Source: JAUIET01 sp045105115 (GTDB lineage Bacteria > Pseudomonadota > Gammaproteobacteria > Pseudomonadales > JAUIET01). From it: DNA of 64,000 nucleotides. Within the stretch, counting starts at the first letter, position 1, and every line of letters starts with the position of its first letter. The DNA lies in assembly GCA_045105115.1 (NCBI GenBank), contig JBGCDE010000056.1, positions 35,730 through 99,729 of the forward strand, in the 5' to 3' direction. The translations under genes were made by a program, and so were the position numbers. Shown piece by piece: positions 1-9,359 of the stretch. The notes below the pieces were generated by a model that saw nothing but the letters and a program-made list of their open reading frames with translations, did not search any database and was not told the DNA's origin.

Positions 1-177
1 GCGTGTATACGCACTGGCCAGTTTCCAGCCAAAGACTACCCTCAAACATTCAGCTTCAATTCAGCTGTAGACGACTATTATTTAGCTATCGACTCACCAT
101 CGAAGGCTTAATAGCAATGGGGCCATTGATCTTCGATGAGCACCGGAACCCACTCAACCCCACATTGGGAGCGAATT

Positions 178-861
178 ATGAAATTAAAAGCCAGCATCGC
201 ATTAGTATCAGCTATGACCTTGGCCGGTTGCGCCACGCAGCCAGGCGAAGACAGAAACAACGCAGCCATTGGCGCGGCGATTGGCGCCGTAGCCGGTGCA
301 GTGATTGGCGGTCAAACCGACAACGACGGTAATCGTGACCGAGGTGTAATCGCCGGTGCCGTTATTGGTGCAGCAGCCGGCGCGGGCATTGGCCATCACA
401 TGGACAAGCAAGAAGACGAATTTCGTGCCGCTTTAGAAGAAGAAGAACGACGCTCTGAAATTGAGATTGAGCGAGTACGTGATGACTTACTCAAACTGAC
501 CTTCGAGAACGAAGTCACCTTCGACGTTGACAGTGCGGAAGTAAAAACACATTCCTATTCGTCACTCGAGAAAGTAGCCCAGGTTATGAATAAGTACGGC
601 TCAACTGCTGAGATTGTTGGTCATACCGATTCAACCGGTTCAGACAGTTACAATTTGCAGCTTAGCGAGAAGCGGGCTTACAGTGTTAAGAACTTTCTGG
701 TTAGCAGTGGAGTACCGGGCAGCATGTTGAGCTACCGCGGACGTGGTGAAGCAGAGCCACGCGCTGCCAATGACAATGCCGCAGGTCGGCAACTGAATCG
801 ACGGGTTGAGTTGTTTGTACAACCCAGCGATGCGACTCGTAGTAATGTAGTGGGTCGTTAA
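178..861 (+). CDS. OmpA-family outer-membrane lipoprotein with glycine-zipper region (YiaD-like)
   Basis: A 227-residue lipoprotein. The N-terminus is a lipoprotein signal with lipobox LAGC (Cys18), then an Ala/Gly-rich glycine-zipper stretch (about residues 29-75), a short charged helix, and a C-terminal OmpA domain (about 105-215) with the GHTDSTGS loop and the NRRVE end typical of peptidoglycan-binding domains. By family knowledge it sits in the outer membrane and binds diaminopimelate in peptidoglycan. I chose the ATG at 178 because GGGAG lies a few bases upstream and the signal peptide starts there; an in-frame start at 136 would add a non-signal leader. A terminator follows, so it is probably monocistronic. 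Family certain, exact orthology to YiaD less so. Confidence 0.9.
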   Translation: MKLKASIALVSAMTLAGCATQPGEDRNNAAIGAAIGAVAGAVIGGQTDNDGNRDRGVIAGAVIGAAAGAGIGHHMDKQEDEFRAALEEEERRSEIEIERVRDDLLKLTFENEVTFDVDSAEVKTHSYSSLEKVAQVMNKYGSTAEIVGHTDSTGSDSYNLQLSEKRAYSVKNFLVSSGVPGSMLSYRGRGEAEPRAANDNAAGRQLNRRVELFVQPSDATRSNVVGR

Positions 862-880
862 GGCCATCGAGCCTGGAGGA

Positions 881-907
881 AGCCCGCTTTATGCGGGCTT
901 TTCTTTT
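881..907 (+). terminator. Rho-independent terminator after the OmpA lipoprotein gene
   Basis: A GC-rich hairpin (AGCCCGC / GCGGGCT with a short AT loop) followed by a T-rich run (TTTTCTTTTT), 20 bp after the stop codon of the lipoprotein gene. It also separates that gene from the convergent sulfotransferase gene. Confidence 0.85.
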
Positions 908-931
908 TGTGGAATCAATTAACGGAGTTGC

Positions 932-2188
932 TTACGCATTAAGTGCAGGGAAGGCTTCGAAATAAAAGTCGAATTGTTGCCGCAGCTCCTCAGGTTCAAT
1001 ACCAAACTGACCTTTAAGGTCGTACACAACGCGCCCATATGACCCTTGATGAGCGTTAACAAACTCACTGAGTTGTTGACGTGACTGCACGCTCATCTCA
1101 AGACCGGCTTTGGCGTAGATTTTTTCAACCATACCAATATCATCTTTAATCAACTGCTTAAACGGAATATCTATCGTTTGTGCATCTGGCAGGATAGGTC
1201 GGTCGCTCGTGCAAGCAGCCAGCAAGTGTTTAATCCGATCGGACCAATACTCTAGTAATTCAGCTGTCAACACACGGTCACGGTTTAAGCGCTGACCGTA
1301 AGCAAGCATGGTAATAGCTGACTGAATCACTGCCACTGGATCACGGTGGGTTACAGCAATGGTCGCATCGGGAAATACTTTGTGTAAAACAGGCAATTGC
1401 TCTAAATGCTGCGGGCACTTCAACACCCAGCGATCAGGTTTGTCGTTATCACGCTGTTGCCACGTCAGCAACTTCAAAACATCTCGCATGTACTCGTATT
1501 GGTAGGTTTGATCTTCCGCGTAGTAGTGATCGCGCCAACGAGGTGAAAAACTCAGCCACTCATAATTATAGGAACCGAAGTTAGGACCCATCAATTCGAG
1601 CTCTTCGTGAATGTGCTCAGGATTCATCGGATGCATTGCCGCCAGTAAGGGCACCATCACCTGACTGGTCTCCCAGGCATCCGCACAACGTTGAAAGCGT
1701 GGATCAGTGCCATCTGCTAGCAAACCCTCACCGGGCATTGGTACCGGCTCGTAGCTTTCCCATAATGGCAGCGATCGCAATCTGGAATCTGCAGCCATCA
1801 AATTCAGCAAATGGGTTGTACCCGATCTAGGCAGGCCGGCAACGATAATCGGTTTTTCAATTTGAATATCGTGTATTTCCGGGTGCTGATTAAACTCGTT
1901 TTGAATCAGCAAACGGCTACAGGCGTGTTGCAGTAACTTATTGCGCAAGGAAAGCCGGCCGATTCCGTTTAATCCAGAATCGCTATTCCACTCATCACAC
2001 AATAGATCCAGGCGTTCCAGAAAATCCTTATCACCCCAGTCGTCAAGACCGGTTTTTTCTTCAGCCTCATTGAGAATCGAATCGCGTGTTAGCTCGACAC
2101 TGAGCGTTTTTCCGTAGTCTACGGCCGCCTGTTGAATCTCACTTAGAACGGGATGAGCAAGGTCTGTTATATGAATATCATTACTCAT
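932..2188 (-). CDS. sulfotransferase family protein (Sulfotransferase_3 type)
   Basis: A 418-residue protein with the PAPS-binding P-loop GLPRSGTTHL at about residues 118-127 and a downstream HRDP segment resembling the second PAPS-binding region (Thr-His-Arg-Asp). These are the hallmarks of sulfotransferases, which move sulfate from PAPS to an alcohol, amine or carbohydrate acceptor. The acceptor cannot be read from sequence. It lies 14 bp behind an alkylsulfatase-like metallo-beta-lactamase gene on the same strand, so the two are probably one operon acting on a sulfated or sulfatable compound. The start is ATG at 2188 with no strong Shine-Dalgarno. Many bacterial members of this family are uncharacterised, so enzymatic activity is inferred. 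Confidence 0.8.
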   Translation of the reverse strand: MSNDIHITDLAHPVLSEIQQAAVDYGKTLSVELTRDSILNEAEEKTGLDDWGDKDFLERLDLLCDEWNSDSGLNGIGRLSLRNKLLQHACSRLLIQNEFNQHPEIHDIQIEKPIIVAGLPRSGTTHLLNLMAADSRLRSLPLWESYEPVPMPGEGLLADGTDPRFQRCADAWETSQVMVPLLAAMHPMNPEHIHEELELMGPNFGSYNYEWLSFSPRWRDHYYAEDQTYQYEYMRDVLKLLTWQQRDNDKPDRWVLKCPQHLEQLPVLHKVFPDATIAVTHRDPVAVIQSAITMLAYGQRLNRDRVLTAELLEYWSDRIKHLLAACTSDRPILPDAQTIDIPFKQLIKDDIGMVEKIYAKAGLEMSVQSRQQLSEFVNAHQGSYGRVVYDLKGQFGIEPEELRQQFDFYFEAFPALNA

Positions 2189-2202
2189 GACAATGCTCGG
2201 TA

Positions 2203-3480
2203 TTACTTAAACGCCAAGGCGTCAGTTTTGCCACCTTCTAATAATTTTATTTGATTTTCCAACCAACCTTCCAACCAAAAATTATCCGCATCTGGTAACA
2301 ATAGTGAATGCACTTCCACCGCTAACTCTACTGCCGAATCATACTGCGGGTGCTCAGTGAATATGATGTCGAGTAGATGCAAACACTGTTCAAGCTCACC
2401 GTTATTGCGTTTTTGTTGCGCACGCTCAAGCAAGGCATCCACTCCGGCAAGCTCTAACAAGTCTTTATGTACGCTAGACTGCGGCACTGAGTACAATTCA
2501 GTCGTAGACCGGTGATGAAACCAACCGGCATAGTGCTCCCAAATAGCACGAATACTCCAGGAAACCTTGCCGTATCCCTGCCCCAATTCAAGTTCCGCTG
2601 GCAACTGAATCGCTTGCATTAAAGTATGCAAGTCCTTCCCTTCATTCATACCCTTGACTGTTTCGTCATGCACATACAAAACAGCGTCTCGAAATACAGT
2701 AAGCTCGGTTTCGATCAACTCGGTACCAATCACTGGTGCATGGTGCCCGTAAAGAATGGTCTCGGCCTTAAGATCCAATACTGTTTGTGCTGCAGCAGCG
2801 CACACTAGAGCATCACGATAGCGATCACCGCGTATGGTTACCAAGTTTGGAAAATGGCCAAACGGGCACCCAAATAAATTACCTGTCAGGCAGATCTTAT
2901 GCTGTGGCAACCAAACCACCAATGAATCATTTGTTTCCGCGCCCTTCGCTGCTATCAGCACAAAATCTACGCCGCCTAATGAAAACTCGTAGCGGTCGTC
3001 AAAATAAATATCGGCCGTTGGACGATCTTGTGGATTAATATCGGTGTAGCCTTGCTCAGCGTAGTAGGAGAAATCACGAATGAAGGCGTCTTTGAAACGA
3101 AACGCAGAACGGGCACCCCGAAATGCTTGCAAGCGGCCATCATACGTCTGATGCTCCTCATTATCAGACTGCGCTATGTATTGCAGACCAGGATTGCGAT
3201 CACGAAAAAACTGCACGCCCCCCACATGGTCAACATGCCCTTGGGTCGTTATCACATACTTGATTGAGTCAGTGGCCGAACTGTACTTTTCATAGTTACT
3301 AAAATGCACAGGCGCTTCATAACCCATACCTGTGTTAACCAGCACGTTGCCTTCTGCGGTTTCAATCAGATAGCTATTGGAGTTACCCTCTGACATCACA
3401 ATGAAGTCGTTGATACGCTCAGCTTCAAAGCGAGCTGAATGCGGGCCGTAAGGTCTGGATTTATAGATTGGTGTTCTCAT
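2203..3480 (-). CDS. MBL-fold metallohydrolase with alkylsulfatase-type dimerisation region
   Basis: About 425 residues. An N-terminal metallo-beta-lactamase fold carries the metal motif GHVDH, later the GAETND segment at the position of the acidic metal ligands of SdsA1-type alkylsulfatases, and GHHAP. The C-terminal part (from about residue 285) looks like the helical alkylsulfatase dimerisation domain. The first His of the usual HxHxDH motif is Gln here (QGHVDH), so metal binding may differ from SdsA1. I chose ATG 3480 because AAGG sits 7 bases upstream; an ATG at 3486 would place it too close. It is cotranscribed with the sulfotransferase gene. Hydrolysis of a sulfate ester is plausible; the substrate is unknown. 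Confidence 0.75.
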   Translation of the reverse strand: MRTPIYKSRPYGPHSARFEAERINDFIVMSEGNSNSYLIETAEGNVLVNTGMGYEAPVHFSNYEKYSSATDSIKYVITTQGHVDHVGGVQFFRDRNPGLQYIAQSDNEEHQTYDGRLQAFRGARSAFRFKDAFIRDFSYYAEQGYTDINPQDRPTADIYFDDRYEFSLGGVDFVLIAAKGAETNDSLVVWLPQHKICLTGNLFGCPFGHFPNLVTIRGDRYRDALVCAAAAQTVLDLKAETILYGHHAPVIGTELIETELTVFRDAVLYVHDETVKGMNEGKDLHTLMQAIQLPAELELGQGYGKVSWSIRAIWEHYAGWFHHRSTTELYSVPQSSVHKDLLELAGVDALLERAQQKRNNGELEQCLHLLDIIFTEHPQYDSAVELAVEVHSLLLPDADNFWLEGWLENQIKLLEGGKTDALAFK

Positions 3481-3527
3481 ATTCATACCTTACTGCAAAA
3501 CGCATTCAGCGCCAGCTTAATTCGCGG

Positions 3528-4988
3528 TTAGAACTTGGTGCGCACCGTATAACTCAATGTGTTGCTACTTTCGGCAGGCACTTTGATTCGCCATTCGGCG
3601 GTTCCAGCCGCGCGCTTGGTGTGCTTGGCGCTTTGCTTCAGCATTTCCCAGTCGCCGGGGATCGGTTCTCTTACAACTACCGTCACCGCTTCGTCTTTGG
3701 CGTTTTTGAGCTTGATCTCAAAGCTGGAATCATAGACATTTTTCGACATTATCCGCTCAACCACTTTGAAATTGGTTTGCTTTTTGTCGGCTGTTACATC
3801 AAAGGATTCGCCAAGTTTGAGACGAATATTCTCTTTCTTCGGTGTATGGTCAATTCTGTCTTCACCAACAAACTGCGCATTGCCATTTGAATCACGTTTA
3901 TAAACCCGAACAACCCCTTTAGGCAGCGGCATACCAAGGCCGTCTTTTTTCTCATTGTTAAAGTGCACATAAACGCCAAGCTTCATCTTTTGGCCTATGT
4001 CACCATAACTAGAGTGATAGTAATAATTGCTACCCTGCAACACCAATTCTTTCTTCACAGGAATATTATCTGCGCTCAACAACGAGACTTGTTTTTTCTG
4101 CTTGTCCGCAATTGTTGTTGGCCGATTCAAGGTATAAAGATGGTATTCAAAAAGACTCTCTTCGCTCATACCCTGGTCCATGCTACTTTCAGCCATGGCC
4201 ATCATTTCTTTACGCATACGCACATGCTGCACCTGCGGCTGAACCTGATTCACATCACCGGCTACCAGCTGCATTTTGGCATTGTTATAAGACGCACCAC
4301 TGGTATTGTTTAAAGTGACCCAACCCAGCAAGTCCAGTCGGTTATCATCTTTATTCAGCTCAGCTACGTAGTCTGCCTGCCAAGACAAACCTCCAGTCAA
4401 ATAACTAAGCTCAACGTTTTGCTTACCCGCTGTTTTGTTGTTTAGCTGTATCGACAGTGTGGGCTGATCCCGGAGATTACTTGGAACATCAGCAAAGATG
4501 ATTCGCCCACCCGGGTTCGTTTCAATACGATCACCAATACGAACAACTACACCGTTCTGTGTGCTAAGCACAGTTGCTTCTTCAATAGTTTCCTTACCCG
4601 TAGCCGGATTCATACGCGCAATCTGCACAGTGCGGCCGGTGTATTTCTCCAACAACTTTTGCGGCGTGAGTAAATCAAAATCAAAATTCTGTTCAATCAC
4701 ACGCAAACTGCGGTCAACCGTAGTATTGCGAAGCATGGCTGTTTCAGGACGCATACGCGCGCTCACACCACGAAACGCAAGTGCGTTGTCACCCTTGGGC
4801 AGAACAATCGAACGCTTGTCTTTTACCAGCGCGAGATTCTCGTTATAAATTGTTACAGCAACGGCCTGTTGGTCATCTAATGAACTGGTAATTTCGTCAT
4901 CTGCTGCCACACCTTGTGATACACCAACCATAACCGCACCTGCTACTCCTGCCGCAATTGAACGTTTCTTTGCTGTATTGAAAACCAT
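3528..4988 (-). CDS. periplasmic DUF4139 domain protein
   Basis: A 486-residue protein with a Sec signal peptide (basic start, Ala/Val-rich core, likely cleavage after GVAA near residue 29) and a long beta-rich body matching my picture of DUF4139. The middle contains a Met-rich, acidic stretch (about 260-285: MRKEMMAMAES and following). Function is not known for this family; a surface or periplasmic structural role is only a guess. The start is well supported: AAGGAGAT lies 4-8 bases before ATG 4988. It is followed closely by the divergon-free MBL/sulfotransferase pair on the same strand (41 bp gap), so read-through into them is possible. Confidence 0.7.
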   Translation of the reverse strand: MVFNTAKKRSIAAGVAGAVMVGVSQGVAADDEITSSLDDQQAVAVTIYNENLALVKDKRSIVLPKGDNALAFRGVSARMRPETAMLRNTTVDRSLRVIEQNFDFDLLTPQKLLEKYTGRTVQIARMNPATGKETIEEATVLSTQNGVVVRIGDRIETNPGGRIIFADVPSNLRDQPTLSIQLNNKTAGKQNVELSYLTGGLSWQADYVAELNKDDNRLDLLGWVTLNNTSGASYNNAKMQLVAGDVNQVQPQVQHVRMRKEMMAMAESSMDQGMSEESLFEYHLYTLNRPTTIADKQKKQVSLLSADNIPVKKELVLQGSNYYYHSSYGDIGQKMKLGVYVHFNNEKKDGLGMPLPKGVVRVYKRDSNGNAQFVGEDRIDHTPKKENIRLKLGESFDVTADKKQTNFKVVERIMSKNVYDSSFEIKLKNAKDEAVTVVVREPIPGDWEMLKQSAKHTKRAAGTAEWRIKVPAESSNTLSYTVRTKF

Positions 4989-5197
4989 GAATATCTCCTT
5001 GTTGAGTGTCTACATAGCTTTAACGCAGCATATCCAAATAAGGGGTTAAGGGCCACGAAAAAACTCATTGCTCTTGGTCGGCCGCGTCTTGATTTTCTGA
5101 TCGAGAACGGTATTGCGTGCAGTACCTCAGTGCCACACCCAACTCTGTAAAAATTTGTAAAGTAGAAAAACTGAAATTTTAATGTGGCAGGTTTTAA

Positions 5198-5307
5198 GGC
5201 AGAGGTCGTTACCCCATGTGCCAGACTGTTGAAAAGAGGGACCTTTTCAACAAGCCCCCATGGATGGGTTTACGGCGTGTCTGGCACATGGGGTAACGGC
5301 CTCTGCC
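5198..5307. repeat. 110-bp structured intergenic element, copy 1 (28-bp locus-specific arms, 54-bp common core)
   Basis: Arms 5198-5225 and 5280-5307 are inverted repeats (27 of 28 pairs; the odd one, T5206 with G5299, is a G-T wobble on the + strand). The core 5226-5279 is identical to copy 2 at 38800-38853 except for one T/C. Inside the core are a 9-bp hairpin (GTTGAAAAG / CTTTTCAAC, 6-nt loop) and a small CCCA-TGGA-TGGG hairpin, so the whole can fold as a three-way junction. The arms share no sequence with those of copy 2. It lies 28 bp beyond the stop codon of the luciferase-like gene. It occupies most of the 347-bp gap between genes; the rest shows nothing I recognise. Confidence 0.85.
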
Positions 5308-5335
5308 GAACTACGGAGCACTTTTTCCATCACAT

Positions 5336-6208
5336 TCAAGAAAACTGAGAAATAGTCTCCTCACCAAACCGCTTAATACTGTCCACCTTCTGCTCAAGCG
5401 TAGCCTCCGGCCCCGCACTAAACATCCACGGCATAGTAGTCAAGGTACTCAAGCCTTCATCAGCCAGCATTTTGTAATCATCAACACCAAACGCATCCAT
5501 CGGCCCAAAACTCAGCATTTTGAAATCATCCAAACTGCCTCCCGCTTCCACCCGATATTTTTTTGCCTTGCCCATAAGCTCAACAAGCTCCTGCTTGGTA
5601 TGCAGATCTGCAATCCAGCCATCATTACGAGCCGCACGTCGCATGGCAGGCTCTGAGAAACCGCCCACGTAAATCGGAATATGCTGCTCAGGATAGGGAT
5701 GCATACGCACACCAGGCAGATCATAAAATTCACCCTTATGCTCCACCATTTCCCCAGTCCAGAGTTTGCGCATTACCTCTATCATTTCATCCGCCCGTTT
5801 ACCACGGCGCGCAAATGGCTGCTCTCCGGCCGCAAACTCTTCAGGCATCCAACCCATTCCTATACCAAGTGCCAATCGATAGTCACTCATCACTGCCGCA
5901 GTAGCCAGTATTTTGGCTACATGCACCGGGTTACGCGCCGGCAGCACATACACATTGGTGTAGAACTTCAGTTTTTGGGTTACGGCCGCCATAGACGCCA
6001 CAGCAATCCAGGGATCTGGGAAATCGTCCGTCTCAGTAAAGCGCGGCACGCCGTCTTCGGTATACGGGTATGGTTTAGACAAGGTTTTCGGGTAAATCAA
6101 ATGATCTGACAGGGTGGCATAGGTAAAGCCCGCTTCGTCGGCCGCCTTAGCAAGCGCCTGATATTCTGATGGTGCGCAAAAACTGATTGATAAACCAAAT
6201 TCCAACAT
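5336..6208 (-). CDS. luciferase-like (LLM class) flavin-dependent oxidoreductase
   Basis: About 290 residues with the bacterial-luciferase TIM-barrel pattern: the early DHL motif at the end of the second strand, GIGMGWMPEEF after the central strands, and IPIYVGG near the C-terminal half. Members use FMN or F420 to oxidise diverse substrates; the TIGR03619-like pattern leaves the cofactor open. The start is ATG 6208, preceded by GAGAG; a TTG four codons upstream would destroy that spacing. The gene stands alone, divergent from the symporter cassette. The substrate is unknown. Confidence 0.8.
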   Translation of the reverse strand: MLEFGLSISFCAPSEYQALAKAADEAGFTYATLSDHLIYPKTLSKPYPYTEDGVPRFTETDDFPDPWIAVASMAAVTQKLKFYTNVYVLPARNPVHVAKILATAAVMSDYRLALGIGMGWMPEEFAAGEQPFARRGKRADEMIEVMRKLWTGEMVEHKGEFYDLPGVRMHPYPEQHIPIYVGGFSEPAMRRAARNDGWIADLHTKQELVELMGKAKKYRVEAGGSLDDFKMLSFGPMDAFGVDDYKMLADEGLSTLTTMPWMFSAGPEATLEQKVDSIKRFGEETISQFS

Positions 6209-6346
6209 ACTGACTCTCAAATACTGGCTGAGCCTGCATGGTACTCAATCCATCGTGCATGCGACGCAATCCTTGCCAATCGGAAATGATCTGGCGTTTA
6301 CTCTCAGGTCTGGTTAATCTGCAGGAAGTGAGCAGGAGAGAAACCT

Positions 6347-7753
6347 TTGAGCCCAGTAGATATAACAATAATTGTCAGCTATTTTTTACTGATGCTGGCC
6401 CTGGGTTGGTACGCCAGCCGCCAACAGCAATCTGTGGAAGATTATTATGTGGCCGGCGGCCGACTCGGTCGCTTTTCCATCGCCTGCGTATGGTTTGCAT
6501 CATGGATTGGCGGCGCGGCTGTGGTGGGTGTGGCCGACAAGGCTTATGAGCTAGGAATTTCCGGCGTCTGGTACGTGGCAGCAATGGCAATAGGCTGCCT
6601 GGCATTTGGTTTGTTTTTTGCAGCTCGCGTGAAACGCCTGGGTACGCAGCACAATCTTCTTACCTATCCTGATCTAATTGAACTGCGCTATGACAGCCGC
6701 ACGCGAATTGTAGCCACTGTTACTACTGTACTTGCATTCATCGCCTATGCAGCGGGTCAACTTGCTGCTGCCGCGGGAATATTGCATACGCTGTTGGGCA
6801 TAGACTACGGAACAGCGCTGCTGTTATCGGGCACAGTAATAGTGTTATACACCGCAACCGGGGGCTATCTTGCCATTACCTACACAGATTGGGTGCAGGT
6901 TATCTTACTATTTGTTGGCATAGTGCTCATAGGTGTACCCATTGCCATTTCCCAAGGTGGCGATTGGACGGCAATGAATAACACGCTGCCGGCGAGCCAT
7001 TTTGAATTAGGCAATTGGGGCTGGGGGGCTATTGCGGCTTTGGTGGTTTCATTGTCACTAAGCTTTTTCACCGCCATGGACAGTTACACACGCATGTTTG
7101 CGGCAAAGGATGAACGAACCGCCAAGCAAGGAACCTTGTTAACCGTCGCTTTGTTACTGCCGATTGCAATCGGCGCAACCTGGTTAGGCATGGCCGCCGC
7201 CACTTTGTTTCCAGGGCTGGAAAACAACAGCGATGTGTTGACTACGTTTATTGTGCAAACCTTTCCAATCGGTCTCAAGGGATTAGTTCTGGTTGGGCTT
7301 TTGGCCGCACTAATGTCGACGGCAGATATTTGCATACTTACAGCGTCGGCCAATCTCACTCGTGACGTTTATCAGCGCTATATCAATCCTGAGGTTAAAC
7401 CGGATCGCTTGCTGCGCATAAGCATGCTGACATCATTGGCGGTGGGTGTATTAGCCGCACTAATGGCCTGGCAGCTGCAGGACGTGGTGAGTATTCTTTT
7501 GCTTGGTTTCACTATAAATTCTGCAGCCTTATTTATTCCCAGCCTGGCCATGGTCTATTTTAGTAAATGGAATTCGAATGCGGCATTCTGGAGCATCAGC
7601 TTGTCGCTATTAGTTGTGGTGATCTGGAGTATTGCAACGCGATTTGACGGTTTTCCTCTAGGGCATATCGATGCGCTGTGGCCCGGCTTAATGGTTTCCT
7701 TCGTGGTGTTTGGATTGTTGAATCGAAATAGTCCAACCGCCGCTGTATTATAA
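6347..7753 (+). CDS. sodium:solute symporter family transporter (SSS)
   Basis: A 468-residue inner-membrane protein with about 13 hydrophobic segments. The N-terminus (DYYVAGGRLG, then WFASWIGGAAVVG) and the central STADICILTASAN motif are characteristic of SSS transporters, which couple uptake of acids, sugars or amino acids to sodium. It starts with TTG at 6347, supported by AGGAG 8 bases upstream; there is no competing ATG nearby. It is the first gene of a three-gene same-strand group with a ThDP enzyme (33 bp gap) and an FMN 2-hydroxyacid dehydrogenase, which suggests import of a 2-hydroxy or 2-oxo acid. That substrate assignment is inference. Confidence 0.85.
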   Translation: MSPVDITIIVSYFLLMLALGWYASRQQQSVEDYYVAGGRLGRFSIACVWFASWIGGAAVVGVADKAYELGISGVWYVAAMAIGCLAFGLFFAARVKRLGTQHNLLTYPDLIELRYDSRTRIVATVTTVLAFIAYAAGQLAAAAGILHTLLGIDYGTALLLSGTVIVLYTATGGYLAITYTDWVQVILLFVGIVLIGVPIAISQGGDWTAMNNTLPASHFELGNWGWGAIAALVVSLSLSFFTAMDSYTRMFAAKDERTAKQGTLLTVALLLPIAIGATWLGMAAATLFPGLENNSDVLTTFIVQTFPIGLKGLVLVGLLAALMSTADICILTASANLTRDVYQRYINPEVKPDRLLRISMLTSLAVGVLAALMAWQLQDVVSILLLGFTINSAALFIPSLAMVYFSKWNSNAAFWSISLSLLVVVIWSIATRFDGFPLGHIDALWPGLMVSFVVFGLLNRNSPTAAVL

Positions 7754-7786
7754 GAAGCCGAATATCTTCATTCATAAAGAGAAATC

Positions 7787-9349
7787 ATGAACGGCGCAGA
7801 AAGTCTGATCAAAACCCTGGTAAGCAATGGCGTAGAAGTCTGCTTTAGTAATCCTGGCACATCGGAGATGCATTTTGTTGCGGCTCTGGATGAAGTTGAG
7901 GGTATGCGCTGCGTACTAGCGCTGTTTGAAGGTGTGGCAAGCGGTGCGGCCGATGGTTACGCGCGAATGGCTGGTAAACCTGCGGCTACCTTATTGCATC
8001 TGGGGCCTGGGCTCGGTAATGCGTGGGCAAATATTCATAACGCAAGCAAAGGCAATGTGCCAATGATTAATATCATTGGCGACCACGCCAGTTATCACCT
8101 TCAATACGACGCACCACTAACCTCAGATTTACACGGTTTGGCCGCATCAATCTCAGACACGGTAATAGCCTCTCAATCATCCGCTGAAATCGCGCACGAC
8201 GCCGCTGATGCACTAGCGGCTGTAGCAGACAACAAAGTCGCCAGTCTCATTTTGCCGGCCGATGTTTCCTGGAGTGACAATCCGTCGCCATTACCACCTA
8301 CTGTTCCAACGCCCACGCCTGCCAAAATCGATTCCGACAAAATACAGCGGGCCGCCGAGCTACTGAAAAACAGTAAGACCGGAATGTTGTTTGTTGGCGG
8401 GCAAGTGTCTGTTGAGCTGGGCCATGAGCTGAGCCGCATTAGCCAGGTGACTGGCTGTAGAATTTGCCTGGAAACGTTCCCCACGCGAGTGAGTCGTGGT
8501 GCTGGCAGCGCAAAAATGGAAAAACTGCCGTATCTGGCCGAGATGGCGATTGACCATATTAAAGAAGTTGATGCGCTAATTTTAATCGGCGCACCTGCAC
8601 CTGTGTCTTTCTTTGCCTACCCCAATGTTCCGAGTGTTATACAGTCAGACACGTGCACTGTTCTTGAGTTGTGTTCTGCCGGCACTGATGTGCTTACAAA
8701 CACCAAGGCTTTAGTGAATGCGCTCAACGCGGAAGCTGCTGAGCCTGCTCTCAACACAGAGCAACTGCCGCAATTGCCGAGCGGTGACCTGGATGCAATG
8801 ACGCTGGCGCAATCACTCGCAGCACTAATACCAGAAAACGCGATTGTTGTTGATGAAGGTGCAACCACCGGCCTTGCCTGCTACCCATTTACCGAGCAAG
8901 CGAAGCCGCATGATTGGCTAAGCCTGACCGGCGGCTCTATTGGTTTTGGTCTGCCCTGCGCAGTAGGTGCGGCGATAGCGTGCCCGGATCGCAAAGTAAT
9001 TTGCCTTGAAGGCGACGGCAGTGCGATGTACACCATCCAGGCACTCTGGACAATGGTACGCGAACAGCTGGACGTAACCGTGGTGATTTGCAATAACAGC
9101 AAATACAATATTCTTGAATTGGAATTTGCGCGCACCGGTGCGCGTGGCGGTGTACCCGGTGACAAAGCCGCCTCCATGATGGACATAAGCAATCCGTCTA
9201 TGGACTTTGCAGAAATGGCCAGAGGCTTTGGCATGCAAGCCAGCAGGGCAACTACCGCCGAGGAATTCTCCAGCCAGTTAGCACACGCTCTTGAATCAAC
9301 TGGCCCAACATTGATTGACGCTGTTGTACCTTGTATGAAGCTAGGATAG
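7787..9349 (+). CDS. thiamine-diphosphate enzyme, acetolactate synthase / benzoylformate decarboxylase-like
   Basis: A 520-residue ThDP enzyme. The N-terminal PYR domain has the catalytic Glu in ALFEGVASGAADGYARM (about residue 46), the middle is a Rossmann-like domain, and the C-terminal PP domain has GDGSAMYTIQALW then ICNN, the Mg/ThDP motif. Annotated relatives include IlvB-like proteins and benzoylformate decarboxylase; the lack of a regulatory small subunit and the adjacent 2-hydroxyacid dehydrogenase favour a 2-oxoacid decarboxylase or related carboligase over branched-chain amino acid synthesis. The start ATG has AAAGAGAAATC upstream. The next gene begins 10 bp after its stop. Confidence 0.8.
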   Translation: MNGAESLIKTLVSNGVEVCFSNPGTSEMHFVAALDEVEGMRCVLALFEGVASGAADGYARMAGKPAATLLHLGPGLGNAWANIHNASKGNVPMINIIGDHASYHLQYDAPLTSDLHGLAASISDTVIASQSSAEIAHDAADALAAVADNKVASLILPADVSWSDNPSPLPPTVPTPTPAKIDSDKIQRAAELLKNSKTGMLFVGGQVSVELGHELSRISQVTGCRICLETFPTRVSRGAGSAKMEKLPYLAEMAIDHIKEVDALILIGAPAPVSFFAYPNVPSVIQSDTCTVLELCSAGTDVLTNTKALVNALNAEAAEPALNTEQLPQLPSGDLDAMTLAQSLAALIPENAIVVDEGATTGLACYPFTEQAKPHDWLSLTGGSIGFGLPCAVGAAIACPDRKVICLEGDGSAMYTIQALWTMVREQLDVTVVICNNSKYNILELEFARTGARGGVPGDKAASMMDISNPSMDFAEMARGFGMQASRATTAEEFSSQLAHALESTGPTLIDAVVPCMKLG

Positions 9350-9359
9350 AAAAGTCTAA

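Noticed and set aside
49..65. ATTCAGCTTCAATTCA near the window start recurs near 33367
   Set aside because: A short AT-rich match of 15-16 bases without surrounding similarity; chance is sufficient in 64 kb.
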